Assembly: GCF_014646355.1 (NCBI RefSeq)
Contig: NZ_BMNH01000028.1
Span: 41,297 to 105,296, forward strand
DNA: 64,000 nt
From: Nonomuraea cavernae
GTDB taxonomy: Bacteria; Actinomycetota; Actinomycetes; Streptosporangiales; Streptosporangiaceae
Direction of reading: 5' to 3'
Shown here: piece by piece, positions 56,171 to 63,950 of the stretch
How positions within the stretch are numbered: the first letter of the stretch is position 1
Layout: every line of letters starts with the position of its first letter
Made by a program: the position numbers and the translations under genes
The notes under the pieces: generated by a model
What the model was told of the DNA's origin: nothing
Databases searched by the model: none
What the model saw: the letters and a program-made list of their open reading frames with translations, nothing else

Positions 56171-56542
56171 GATGAGGCCCCTCTCAAGGGCAGGCCGAAA
56201 GTCGGCCGAGGTGAAAAGCGAGCCGGCCCTCATCGAAAGGGGCGGGCCGCGGGGGGATCCGGCGGAGCTTGAGCTCAACGCCGGTGGCAACGTATCACAC
56301 GTCCCGACGACTGGAACGCCTAGCCCTGATGGACTATTCCCGGGCCGTTCTCGTGTCTTCGCCCGCGAAATGGCTCCCGCCGCCGGGACAATCTTCTCCT
56401 GGAAACACCGTCGTATTACCCATGACCGGTGTGCTGAACGGCATGGAAGGCCCATCAACGCAGCGGCATCCTGTCAAGCGTGATGCAGGGCTTCTGCAAT
56501 CCGAAGAGGCTTTCCTAGAAGCAATCACCCAAGGGGGATCTC
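56171..56542. promoter_or_regulatory. rho leader and divergent promoter region
   Basis: 372 bp without a convincing long gene. Next to the rho start, on the minus strand, GATGAGG (56171-56177) pairs with CCTCATC (56228-56234), enclosing a perfect hairpin GGCCGA/TCGGCC (56193-56207). The stem would cover the initiation region of rho. The remaining part towards 56540 shows no repeats or ORF of note and probably holds the promoters of rho and of the zinc-ribbon gene. Confidence 0.45.
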
Positions 56543-56686
56543 ATGAAGACCACCAGCTGCTGCCCGCGGTGCCACCACGAGCTCGACGAAGGCCCGATCA
56601 TCTACCGGTGCGCCAACTGCCGCCGCGCCGTCTACGCCGCGGATGTCGAGAACGAGTACATTCCGCGCCAGCCGGTCGCCGCCTAG
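56543..56686 (+). CDS. 47-aa zinc-ribbon protein
   Basis: A small ORF with a strong ribosome-binding site (AAGGGGGATCTC before ATG). The product starts MKTTSCCPRCHHELDEGP and has two Cys pairs, CPRC (residues 7-10) and CANC (23-26), spaced as in a treble-clef or zinc-ribbon. The C-terminus is short and charged (ADVENEYIPRQPVAA). It may bind nucleic acid or a protein partner. Its stop codon TAG is also the start of the TAGTCT -10-like element of the MBL gene 10 bp downstream. It is too short for most ORF filters. No named family recognised. Confidence 0.7.
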   Translation: MKTTSCCPRCHHELDEGPIIYRCANCRRAVYAADVENEYIPRQPVAA

Positions 56687-56695
56687 TCTGGACGA
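56684..56695 (+). promoter_or_regulatory. Leaderless-type -10 element overlapping a stop codon
   Basis: TAGTCT (56684-56689) contains the zinc-ribbon stop codon and lies six bases before the MBL ATG at 56696. Confidence 0.4.
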
Positions 56696-57436
56696 ATGCC
56701 GCACCAACCCCGCATCATCGCAGGCGTCGAAGTGACGCCGCTCTGCGACGCCATCGGCCCGATGGGCGAGACGATCCGCCGCCCGCTGGCCGAGATGTTC
56801 CCCGGAGCGGCCCTCCGGGAAGAGCCGTGGATCCTCCACTTCCACTGCTACCTGCTGAAAGATCAGGCAGGCCGCCTCACGCTCGTGGACACCGGCATCG
56901 GCCCGGCCGACTCACCGGCGTCCAGTTGGGCGCCGGTGCCGGGCACCCTGCCCGGTGAGCTGGCCGCCGCGGGCGTCACGCCCGCCGACGTCGACACCGT
57001 GATCCTCACCCACCTGCACAGCGACCACGCCAGCGGAGCGGTCGCCGACGGCCGGCCGCTGTTCGAGAACGCCCGCTACGTCCTCCAGCAGGCGGAGTTC
57101 GACGCGGCCGAGGGCGCGATGCTCGACCAGATCATCATCCCGATCAAGGACCGGCTGCACGTGGTCGACGGCCAGGCCGAGGTCTCTCCCGGCGTTCACG
57201 TGCACCTGGCGGCGGGCCACACCCCGGGTCACCAGATCGCCAGGGTCGGCGAGCTGGCCATCACGGGCGACCTGGTGCTGCACCCCGCGCAGCTCGCCGA
57301 TCCGAGCGTCCGCTACCTCTACGACGACGACCAGGAGTGGGCCGCGGCCACCCGCGCCGAGGTGCTCGACGCGTTGCGCGCCGAGCGTGCCGTGCTCGCG
57401 ACGGCCCACCTCAGCGACCCGTTCGTACAGCTCTGA
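56696..57436 (+). CDS. Metallo-beta-lactamase-fold hydrolase
   Basis: A 246-aa MBL-fold enzyme. Metal-binding motifs are LTHLHSDHASG (HxHxDH), HLAAGHTPGH (second His), ITGDLVLHPAQL (bridging Asp) and a terminal His in LATAHLSDP. It resembles lactonase/glyoxalase II-like hydrolases. PWILHFHCYLLKDQAGRLTLVDTGIGPADSP is the usual N-terminal strand pair. Substrate unknown. No signal peptide. It starts 10 bp after the zinc-ribbon gene and is convergent with the third NIT kinase. Confidence 0.88.
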   Translation: MPHQPRIIAGVEVTPLCDAIGPMGETIRRPLAEMFPGAALREEPWILHFHCYLLKDQAGRLTLVDTGIGPADSPASSWAPVPGTLPGELAAAGVTPADVDTVILTHLHSDHASGAVADGRPLFENARYVLQQAEFDAAEGAMLDQIIIPIKDRLHVVDGQAEVSPGVHVHLAAGHTPGHQIARVGELAITGDLVLHPAQLADPSVRYLYDDDQEWAAATRAEVLDALRAERAVLATAHLSDPFVQL

Positions 57437-57456
57437 CGACAGGGCGCTGACGGCCG

Positions 57457-59358
57457 TCAACGGCCGCTGAGCGCCGGCTGCTCGGCGAGCAGCGCCGACG
57501 GCAGGGCGACCACCGCGGTCAGCCCTCCGTACGGCGACGGGCCGAGCGTCACCCTGATGTCGTGCCGGGCGGCCAGCCGGCCCACCACGAACAGGCCGAG
57601 CTGGTCGCTCTGGGCCAGGTCGAACTCCGGCATCTCCGACAGGCGTTCGTTCAGCTCGTCGAGTTCGGTCCGGGTCAGCCCGAGCCCGCGGTCCTCGATC
57701 TCGATCGTGAGGCCGTGCGGGGTGGTCGAGGTCCGCAGGTCCACCCGGGTCTTCGGCGGCGAGAACAGCGTGGCGTTCTCGATCAGCTCGGCCATCAGGT
57801 GGGCGACGTCGGTGACGGCGTTGCCCACGAGCGCCACCGGCGGCGGCTGCAGCACCTCGACGCGTTGATACTCCTCGACCTCGGCAACGGCCGAGCGGAG
57901 CACGTCGACGATCGGCACCGGGTTGCGCCATCCGCGCCCCGGAGCCTGGTCCGACAGGATGATGAGGCTCTCGGCGTGCCTGCGCATGCGGGTGGTGAGA
58001 TGGTCGAGCTTGAACAGGTCCGCGAGCATCTCGGGCTGCTCGGTGTCGCGCTCCATGCCGTCGAGCTGCAGCAACTGACGGTGCAGCAGCGTCTGGTTGC
58101 GCCTGGCCAGGTTGACGAAGACCTTGCTCACCCCGTGCCGGAGCCGGGCCTGGCCCACCGCGGCCTCCACGGCCGTGGCCTGGACGTTGTTGAAGGCGCG
58201 GACGATGTCCTGGATCTCGGCGGTGTCGGTCCTGACCTCCAGCGGCGTGACCTCCTCGGGCAGCGGCCCGCCGCCTGCCTTGCGCAGCCGCTTGACCAGC
58301 CCGGCCAGCCGCACCTCGGCCAGCTCGGTCGCGGCGTCGCGGAGCCCGGCGAGCTCGTCGCCGAGGCGGCGGCGGAAGCGGAGCGACACCAGCACGGAGG
58401 CGATCACCGCGAGCAGGCCGGCGCCGCCCGCGACGCCGATCTTGACCAGCACGCTGTTCGCGGCGGGGGTCACGCGCTGGAAGATGCCGTGCGCGGCCTC
58501 CGACTGGTTGCGCTCGACCGCCGCCCACAGGTTGGCGCCGTCGATGGGCCAGGTGGCGGCCTCGACGGGCAGCCCTTTCAGCGTGGCCTGCCCTCTCATG
58601 GCGTCCTCCGCCCGGAGGAACTCCTGGTAGGCGGCCGAGGAGACGAGCCGTTCGTACGGCCCGCGCAGCCCGGAGTCGAGCTGCGAGAGCGCCTGCGCGT
58701 AGAGGAGGCGCCTGGTGGCGACCATCCCGGTGAACGCCTCGCGCTCCGCCTCGGTCACCCTGCCCCTGGCCAGCACCACGGTGATCAGCGCCCGCTCCCT
58801 GGACAGGATGTCCTTGGCCTCGCCCATCATGGTGACGGCCCTGGCCTGCCGGTAGAGCGCGGTGTCGGGCACCAGGACCATGGCGTCGTACATGCGGAAC
58901 GTCGCGTCCACGATCTGGCTGTAGCCGTCGATCACGTCGAGCGGCTCGGGGCCCGGGGCGTCGACCTTGCGGCGGGTGTCGGCGAGTTGGCCGAGCTTGC
59001 CGTACAGGGCGGTGAGCTGGGTGGTCATCTGCGGGGAGAGGTCGCGCTGCTCCTCGGCCCGCTGCCGGAAGTCGGCGATGGTCCGGTCGGTCAGCGCGCG
59101 CTGGGTGGTCAGGCGTTCGGTGCCCTGACCGCTGGTCAGGAAGTCCACCGAGGCCAGTCGCTCGCTCTGCAGCTGGATGTTGATCTGCTCGGCGGGAGTG
59201 GCCAGGTTGGTGACGAGTTCGTTGGTCTGCAGGAGGCGCAGCCCGTCGACCCCGGTCAGGCCGGCCGCGAACGCCCACAGGCCCACCAGTGACATCAGCG
59301 GGACGAGCAGCAGGACGAGCAGCTTCAGCGCGATGGGGCGGCCACGGGTGGGGGGCAT
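57457..59358 (-). CDS. NIT-domain sensor histidine kinase, orphan CvnA-like
   Basis: A 633-aa membrane kinase paralogous to those at 3263 and 7283. TM1 is LKLLVLLLVPLMSLVGLWAFAAG (~11-33), the outer helical NIT-type domain spans to ~295, and TM2 is ~303-323 (VKIGVAGGAGLLAVIASVLVSL). HAMP and the conserved linker (VNLARRNQTLLHRQLLQLDGMERD, HLTTRMRRHAE) follow. The ATPase has AELIENATLFSPP (~522) and EDRGLGLTRTELDEL. Unlike the two conservon kinases it ends just after the ATPase, with no disordered tail, and no roadblock, DUF742 or GTPase gene is adjacent. ATG at 59358 has GGAGG four bases upstream. Confidence 0.88.
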   Translation of the reverse strand: MPPTRGRPIALKLLVLLLVPLMSLVGLWAFAAGLTGVDGLRLLQTNELVTNLATPAEQINIQLQSERLASVDFLTSGQGTERLTTQRALTDRTIADFRQRAEEQRDLSPQMTTQLTALYGKLGQLADTRRKVDAPGPEPLDVIDGYSQIVDATFRMYDAMVLVPDTALYRQARAVTMMGEAKDILSRERALITVVLARGRVTEAEREAFTGMVATRRLLYAQALSQLDSGLRGPYERLVSSAAYQEFLRAEDAMRGQATLKGLPVEAATWPIDGANLWAAVERNQSEAAHGIFQRVTPAANSVLVKIGVAGGAGLLAVIASVLVSLRFRRRLGDELAGLRDAATELAEVRLAGLVKRLRKAGGGPLPEEVTPLEVRTDTAEIQDIVRAFNNVQATAVEAAVGQARLRHGVSKVFVNLARRNQTLLHRQLLQLDGMERDTEQPEMLADLFKLDHLTTRMRRHAESLIILSDQAPGRGWRNPVPIVDVLRSAVAEVEEYQRVEVLQPPPVALVGNAVTDVAHLMAELIENATLFSPPKTRVDLRTSTTPHGLTIEIEDRGLGLTRTELDELNERLSEMPEFDLAQSDQLGLFVVGRLAARHDIRVTLGPSPYGGLTAVVALPSALLAEQPALSGR

Positions 59359-59425
59359 GCGACCTCCAGGTACAGGATGAGATCGCCTCGCAGAGTACAC
59401 CCCTCTTTGGCCGGATTTCCGGGCT

Positions 59426-59456
59426 CTGGCGCGAGGGCCCGTCGCCCTCGCGCCAG
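59426..59456 (-). terminator. Perfect 13-bp hairpin after LapA-like gene
   Basis: CTGGCGCGAGGGC (59426-59438) and GCCCTCGCGCCAG (59444-59456) form a perfect stem with a CCGTC loop, 24 bp beyond the LapA-like stop on the minus strand. No T-run follows. It lies before the NIT-kinase start and could end or attenuate transcription. Confidence 0.5.
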
Positions 59457-59460
59457 TGAG

Positions 59461-59500
59461 CTACGGCCTCGTGACGTCGGCTACGGCCTCGTGTCGTCGA
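59461..59500. repeat. 20-bp tandem duplication spanning a stop codon
   Basis: CTACGGCCTCGTGACGTCGG (59461-59480) is followed by a second copy differing at three positions (59481-59500). The second copy encodes the last codons and stop of the LapA-like gene; the first lies beyond the stop. Confidence 0.6.
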
Positions 59501-59921
59501 AGGAGCCGCGCGCGACGAGCTTGTCGCCGGAGGCGTGCCGCGGCTCGGGAACGGGCTCCGGCTCGGGAGCCGGCGCCGGCTGGGTGGCCGGCTGGGTGGC
59601 CGGCTGAGTGTCGGCGCGCTCGCGCTCCAGCTTCCGCTCCAGGTCGCGCTTCTCGTTCTCCAGCTTGGCCAGCCGGCTCGACTCCTCGGCCCTGGCGCTG
59701 CGGATCCGGCGGCGGCGCCTGGCCGACCGGCGAGAGCCGGAGCCGAGCAGCCACAGGCCCGCCAGCAGGACCGCGGCGGTGGCGGCACCCGCGAGGAACA
59801 TCTCGACGTGGTCAGGCTGGAACGTGTAACCGAACAGGACGTATTTGGCACTCTCCTCGGTGGCGACCATGTAGACGGCGCCGCCGGCGAGCAGGACCAG
59901 AACCAGACCTAGTAAGACCAT
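59481..59921 (-). CDS. LapA/DUF1049-like membrane protein
   Basis: A 146-aa protein with two hydrophobic segments (~1-20 and ~43-66) separated by a short loop (ATEESAKYVLFGYTFQPDHVEMF), then a highly basic, coiled-coil tail (SRRSARRRRRIRSARAEESSRLAKLENEKRDLERKLERE) and a Gln-Pro-Ala-Thr repeat (QPAT x3) ending in acidic residues. The two-span plus coiled-coil layout resembles LapA-type (DUF1049) proteins, whose bacterial LapA acts in LPS assembly; in actinomycetes the role is unknown. ATG at 59921 has AAGGGG eight bases upstream; GTG at 59930 would leave no spacing. The downstream gene is the orphan NIT kinase, after a strong hairpin. Confidence 0.65.
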   Translation of the reverse strand: MVLLGLVLVLLAGGAVYMVATEESAKYVLFGYTFQPDHVEMFLAGAATAAVLLAGLWLLGSGSRRSARRRRRIRSARAEESSRLAKLENEKRDLERKLERERADTQPATQPATQPAPAPEPEPVPEPRHASGDKLVARGSFDDTRP

Positions 59922-59962
59922 CCAACTCACCCCTTGTCATCTGAGCGAGTCACCACCTGCCC

Positions 59963-60937
59963 TCAGGAGGGCGTGGTATGCCGCGAACGCTCGTCGATGA
60001 GCGTGACCAGCCGCTCCAGCGGCATGGAGCCGGGCGGCGACTGTTCGCGCGCGAACCGGTTGGCCTCGGCCTGCAGCACCTCGTTGACCGGGGTGGCGAT
60101 GCCGTACTCGCGGCCGAGCAGGACGATCTCACCGTTGAGGTAGTCGGCCTCGATCGAGCCGCTGGACCTGGCCAGGCTCTGCCACGACGAGCCGCCGCTC
60201 CGTTCGACGCCCTCGATCGGCAGCACATCGACCTGGCGGCCGCGGAGCTCCCGCTCCTCGCTGGTGGTCGAGTAGGGGATGCCGGCCTCCTCGAGCACGG
60301 CGGCGCCCTCGGCCCGTACGCGTTCGTACAGGGAGTCGATGCCCGGCGCCTGCTCGCAGAGCGCTTCGACGGCGTTGGCCAGGTTGCCGAGCAGCTTGCC
60401 GTACTTCCAGCGCATGACGTCGGGCGTGGCCAGCGCGACGAAGCCGCTCTTGGCCAGGTCGGCGGCCAACTGCTGGGCAAGGTCGTCCACACCCTGTGGA
60501 TAACGTCCGACGTGCAGCATGCCCGAGTGGGGATGCCCGTGGGCGGCCACCGTGCCGGGCTCCAGGTGGAGGGCGGGCAGCCACACGCACATGCCGTAGA
60601 CCCGCTCGAACCTGCGCAGCACGACGCGTTCGTTCTCGACACCGTTCTGGGCGCACACGACCGGCAGGTGGCGGGGCCACGGGTCGAGGGCGGCGATCGT
60701 GTCCTGTGACTTGGTCGCCAGGATCAGCACGTCGCCGTCACGCGGTGGGACGGGAGCGTCGGTGACGGGGATGGTCAGCGTCTCGGCGGAGCCGGGGGTG
60801 AACAGGCGCAGCCCGTCGCTCTTCAGCGCCTCGTAGTGGGCGCCGCGAGCGACCAGCAGCACCTCGTGCCCGCCCTGGAAGAGACGGGCACCGATGGTGC
60901 CCCCGACCGCTCCGGCTCCGATCACGATGTAACGCAT
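59963..60937 (-). CDS. Ketopantoate reductase family protein
   Basis: A 324-aa ApbA/PanE family NADP-dependent oxidoreductase. The N-terminal Rossmann fold begins RYIVIGAGAVGGTIGARLFQGGHEVLLVARG, followed by ILATKSQDTIAAL and VVCAQNGVENERVV (the Asn of the family). The C-terminal helical domain includes MRWKYGKLLGNLANAVEAL with the catalytic Lys and ends with TPVNEVLQAEANRFAREQS, another family mark. Not all members reduce ketopantoate, and no pantothenate genes are near. It is followed 19 bp upstream by a GT2 gene on the same strand. Confidence 0.88.
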   Translation of the reverse strand: MRYIVIGAGAVGGTIGARLFQGGHEVLLVARGAHYEALKSDGLRLFTPGSAETLTIPVTDAPVPPRDGDVLILATKSQDTIAALDPWPRHLPVVCAQNGVENERVVLRRFERVYGMCVWLPALHLEPGTVAAHGHPHSGMLHVGRYPQGVDDLAQQLAADLAKSGFVALATPDVMRWKYGKLLGNLANAVEALCEQAPGIDSLYERVRAEGAAVLEEAGIPYSTTSEERELRGRQVDVLPIEGVERSGGSSWQSLARSSGSIEADYLNGEIVLLGREYGIATPVNEVLQAEANRFAREQSPPGSMPLERLVTLIDERSRHTTPS

Positions 60938-60956
60938 GATCCGAGGATGTCATCCC

Positions 60957-61682
60957 CTACTTCGCGAGTGCCACCTGGGCCTGCGGGACGGTCGCGCCGC
61001 GGAACCGCTCCCGCATGATCGTCTTGAGCACCCGCCAGCCGTCGCGTACGGCGTGCAGGTTGCTCTCGCCGTGGATCCGGCTGCGCTCGTGGCTGGGCAC
61101 CTCGGCGATGACCAGCCCGGCCTGGGCGGCACGGACGTTCATCAGCGTCTCGATCTCGAATCCGTCGCAGTCGAGCGCCATGGCGTCGAGGTGGCGGGCC
61201 CAGAAGGCGTTGTAGCCGTAGCACAGGTCGGTGTAGCGGGTGCCGTACAGCAGGTTGGTCAGGCCGGTCAGCAGCTTGTTGCCGAGCGAGCGCACCGGGC
61301 TGATGTCGTCGGAGCCGCCACCAGGGGCGTAGCGCGAGCCCTTGGCGAAATCGGCGCCGTCGACCAGCGCGGAGACGAAGGAGAAGATCTCCCGGCCGTC
61401 GGTCGAGCCGTCGGCGTCGATCATCACGATGATGTCGCCGTTGGCCGCCGCGAAGCCCTCGATCAGCGCGTTGCCCTTGCCGCGCCCGCTCTGCGCGACG
61501 ACCCGGAGACCGGGACGCAGCCTGCGGGCCACGGCGACGGTGTCGTCGCTGGAGTTTCCGTCGACGAGGACGACCTCGTCGATCCAGTGGGGGAGAGTCG
61601 CGAACACGTGCGGCAGATTGTCCGCCTCGTTCATCGCGGGAACGACAACGGTGACACTGGGGGCGAACTGCTGCTTGGTCAT
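60957..61682 (-). CDS. Family 2 glycosyltransferase
   Basis: A 241-aa GT2 enzyme of the dolichol/polyprenol-phosphate sugar synthase type. It has VTVVVPAMNEADNLPHVFATLP, VDGNSSDDT, IIVMIDADGSTDGREI (metal-binding DxD), and FEIETLMNVRAAQAGLVIAEVPSHERSRIHGESNL, a typical acceptor region. There is no C-terminal membrane domain, so it is cytosolic or peripheral. It probably makes a polyprenyl-phosphate sugar for the cell envelope. ATG at 61682 is chosen because the extra 17 residues upstream are not conserved in style. Confidence 0.88.
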   Translation of the reverse strand: MTKQQFAPSVTVVVPAMNEADNLPHVFATLPHWIDEVVLVDGNSSDDTVAVARRLRPGLRVVAQSGRGKGNALIEGFAAANGDIIVMIDADGSTDGREIFSFVSALVDGADFAKGSRYAPGGGSDDISPVRSLGNKLLTGLTNLLYGTRYTDLCYGYNAFWARHLDAMALDCDGFEIETLMNVRAAQAGLVIAEVPSHERSRIHGESNLHAVRDGWRVLKTIMRERFRGATVPQAQVALAK

Positions 61683-61796
61683 GCCAAGAAGATGAGCCAG
61701 GTCACATGCAAGCGGCTTTACGCCGCCTTGCATCGATCATGGGCCATGCGCTCCACCAGGAGGTGGTAATCGTCCTGTGACCTGCACAGGTGGAAC

Positions 61797-61824
61797 TCCC
61801 GGCACCGGGACCGTGGCGCCGGGA
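61797..61824 (-). terminator. Hairpin after lysS
   Basis: TCCCGGC (61797-61803) and GCCGGGA (61818-61824) form a 7-bp stem just beyond the lysS stop on the minus strand. The GC-rich loop can form competing pairs and there is no T-run. Confidence 0.35.
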
Positions 61825-61830
61825 CCCCTG

Positions 61831-63441
61831 TCAACCGCCTGCCAGCTTTCGCACCCGGTCGGCGCCCACGGCCAGCAGCAGCGTCGGAAGCCGCGGCCCG
61901 GTGTCGCGGCCCACCAGCAGCCGGTAGAGCAGCGCGAAGAACTCCCGCTGCGCCACCTTGACCTCGGGCGTGGGCTTCGCGTCGGGCGGCAGCCCCGCCC
62001 GCACCTTCGGCACGCCGTAGACCAGCGTGGTCAGCCCGTCGAGTGACCAGTGCTCGTCCAGGCCGTCGAGCAGCAGCCGAAGCGAGTCGCGGTCGTCCTG
62101 CCCGAGCGAGCCCAGCAGCTCCTCGTCCGGCGACTCGCGCACGCGGGTGCGCTGGTCGGCGGCCAGTTGGGTGTCGACCCAGCGCTGGGCGCGGTCGAGC
62201 CTCGGCCGCGCCGCGTCCAGCGCGGTGATCGCGTCGAGGTCGCCGAGGATCCGCAGGGTCTGCTCGGCGTCACCGGTCGTGATGTCGACGATCGAGGCCA
62301 GCGTGCGGTAGGGCACCGCCCGGGGAGTGACCGGCAGCGGCCCCTCGGCGGTGCGGACGGCCCGGTCGTAGGCGGCCCGGTCGGCCGGCAGGGCGCTCCC
62401 ACCGGCGACCTTGCGGCCGAGGGCGTCCCACTCGTCGTACAGCCGCTGGATCTCCTGGTCGAAGGCGACCTTGAAGGACTGGGACGGCTTGCGCCGCGCG
62501 TACAGCCAGCGCAGCACCGGAGCTTCCATGATCTCCAGCGCGTCGGCCGGGATCGGCACGTCGCCCTTGGAACTGCTCATCTTGGACATGCCGGTGATGC
62601 CGACGAAGGCGTACATCGGGCCGATCGGCTGCTCGCCGCCGAACACCTCGCCCACGATCTGCTCGCCGACGATCCAGGCCGAGCCGGGCGAGTGGTGGTC
62701 GACCCCCGACGGCTCGAACACCACGCCCTCGTACGCCCAGCGCATCGGCCAGTCGACCTTCCACACCAGCTTGCCGCGGTCGTGCTCGGCCAGCCGCACG
62801 GTCTCGCCGAACCCGCACACGCAGGTGTAGGCCAGCTCGGTGGTGTCGTCGTCGTAGGCGGTGACCGTGGTGAGGTCGCGTTCGCAGAGCTCGCAGTAGG
62901 GCTTGTAGGGGAAGTAGGCGTCGACCTGCTTGGTGCGGTAGCGCGCCAGGACCTCGTCGATCCGCCGGCGCTCGCGCATGGCGAGCAGGATCTGCTCGCG
63001 GTAGGCGCCCGAGGTGTATTGCTCGGTCTGGCTGATCGCCCGGTATTCGACGCCCAGCTCGGCCAGCGCGGCGGTCATCGGTGCCTTGAAGTGCTCGGCC
63101 CAGCTCGCGTGGGAGCTGCCCGGAGGCGCGGGCACGGAGGTCAGCGGCTTGCCGATGTGCTCCTCCCACGACGGGTCGACGCCCGCGGGGACGCGGCGGA
63201 AGCGGTCGTAGTCGTCCCACGACAGCAGGTGCACGCAGTCGAGGCCGCGCCTGCGGATCTCGTCGGCGACCAGGTGAGGGGTCATCACCTCACGAAGGTT
63301 GCCCAGGTGGATCGGCCCGGACGGGCTCAGCCCGGAGGCGCAGACGATGGGTTCGCCCGGCGCGCGCCGCTCCGCCTCGGAGATCACCTCGTCGGCGAAC
63401 TTGGAAACCCAGTCGCTCTCCGTACTGTCAGCTGCGCTCAT
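61831..63441 (-). CDS. lysS: Class I lysyl-tRNA synthetase
   Basis: A 536-aa archaeal-type class I LysRS, charging tRNA-Lys. The Rossmann fold has a HIGH-type motif in SGLSPSGPIHLGNLREV and the KMSKS-type MSKMSSSKGDVPIP. A zinc-binding knuckle appears in YCELCERDLTTV and YTCVCGFGE. The C-terminal helical anticodon-binding region follows. Some actinomycetes use this class instead of, or in addition to, class II LysS. ATG at 63441 begins the ADSTESDWVSKFADEVI N-terminus. It is the last clearly intact gene of the window. Confidence 0.93.
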   Translation of the reverse strand: MSAADSTESDWVSKFADEVISEAERRAPGEPIVCASGLSPSGPIHLGNLREVMTPHLVADEIRRRGLDCVHLLSWDDYDRFRRVPAGVDPSWEEHIGKPLTSVPAPPGSSHASWAEHFKAPMTAALAELGVEYRAISQTEQYTSGAYREQILLAMRERRRIDEVLARYRTKQVDAYFPYKPYCELCERDLTTVTAYDDDTTELAYTCVCGFGETVRLAEHDRGKLVWKVDWPMRWAYEGVVFEPSGVDHHSPGSAWIVGEQIVGEVFGGEQPIGPMYAFVGITGMSKMSSSKGDVPIPADALEIMEAPVLRWLYARRKPSQSFKVAFDQEIQRLYDEWDALGRKVAGGSALPADRAAYDRAVRTAEGPLPVTPRAVPYRTLASIVDITTGDAEQTLRILGDLDAITALDAARPRLDRAQRWVDTQLAADQRTRVRESPDEELLGSLGQDDRDSLRLLLDGLDEHWSLDGLTTLVYGVPKVRAGLPPDAKPTPEVKVAQREFFALLYRLLVGRDTGPRLPTLLLAVGADRVRKLAGG

Positions 63442-63560
63442 CGCGCCATTGTCGCGGCTCCCCGGTGTTCAGGCCAACGCGACCGATCGGCCCCACCCTC
63501 TGATCGTCTCGACGAAGCGGACGGTCGGACACGGTGCGTGATGACCGCCATACTTTCCGC

Positions 63561-63906
63561 ATGCGTGCCCCCAAACGTGAACGTCCGCTCCTCCGTGCGC
63601 CGCAACCGCCGCCGACCGGAGTCTCCCTTGCCGATCTGGCAATGCGGGTCTCCTATGTGGGCAGTGGCGAGCACAAGTCCTATCCGTCCTTCGCCGGGCA
63701 ACCTCGTCTGCGAGCTTCGGCAGACGTGGGCGCGGATCGAGATCAGCGTCGGTGCCGAGTATGTGACGCTGCTGGAGGACCTGGAGTCGGGTAGTTCGAG
63801 GCGGTCGATCTACTGTCCTCTCTATCCGCTGGCCGAGTGGGCCGCGTACAACTGGTGGTCTCTACGGCTGACGCGAGGCTGGCGCGGCATCCCGATTTCA
63901 GCGTGA
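63561..63906 (+). pseudogene. Fused remnants of two small genes
   Basis: In one frame, ATG at 63561 gives RAPKRERPLLRAPQPPPTG ... VSYVGSGEHKSYPSFAGQPRLRASAD, the usual start of a conserved actinomycete protein of unknown function, but after ~63720 the reading becomes featureless. In another frame, from about 63710, a different conserved stretch appears: CELRQTWARIEIS, YVTLLEDLESGS, RRSIYCPLYPLAEWAAYNWW, then a short unrelated tail and stop at 63906. The two pieces abut at ~63710-63725, as if a deletion joined the head of one gene to the middle of the next. Family recognition is from memory. Confidence 0.5.
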
Positions 63907-63913
63907 TCTGGCG

Positions 63914-63950
63914 TGGAACCCCGGGCGTTCACGCCCGGGAGGAAACGACA
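63914..63950 (+). mobile_element. IS200/IS605 (TnpB-type) right-end hairpin remnant
   Basis: GTGGAACCCCGGGCG-TTCA-CGCCCGGGAGGAA forms a perfect 8-bp stem (63920-63927 with 63932-63939) and reads like the 3' end of actinomycete TnpB elements, where it also ends the guide-type RNA. No tnpB is found on either side within the window; the DNA to the left is the fused remnant and lysS. It is thus a solo end or a relic, unless an element continues beyond the window edge in another arrangement. Confidence 0.45.

Noticed and set aside
56912..59851. 979-aa minus-strand ORF overlapping the third NIT kinase
   Set aside because: A different frame over the same DNA with Arg/Ala/Gly-rich shadow sequence; the NIT kinase frame carries the motifs.
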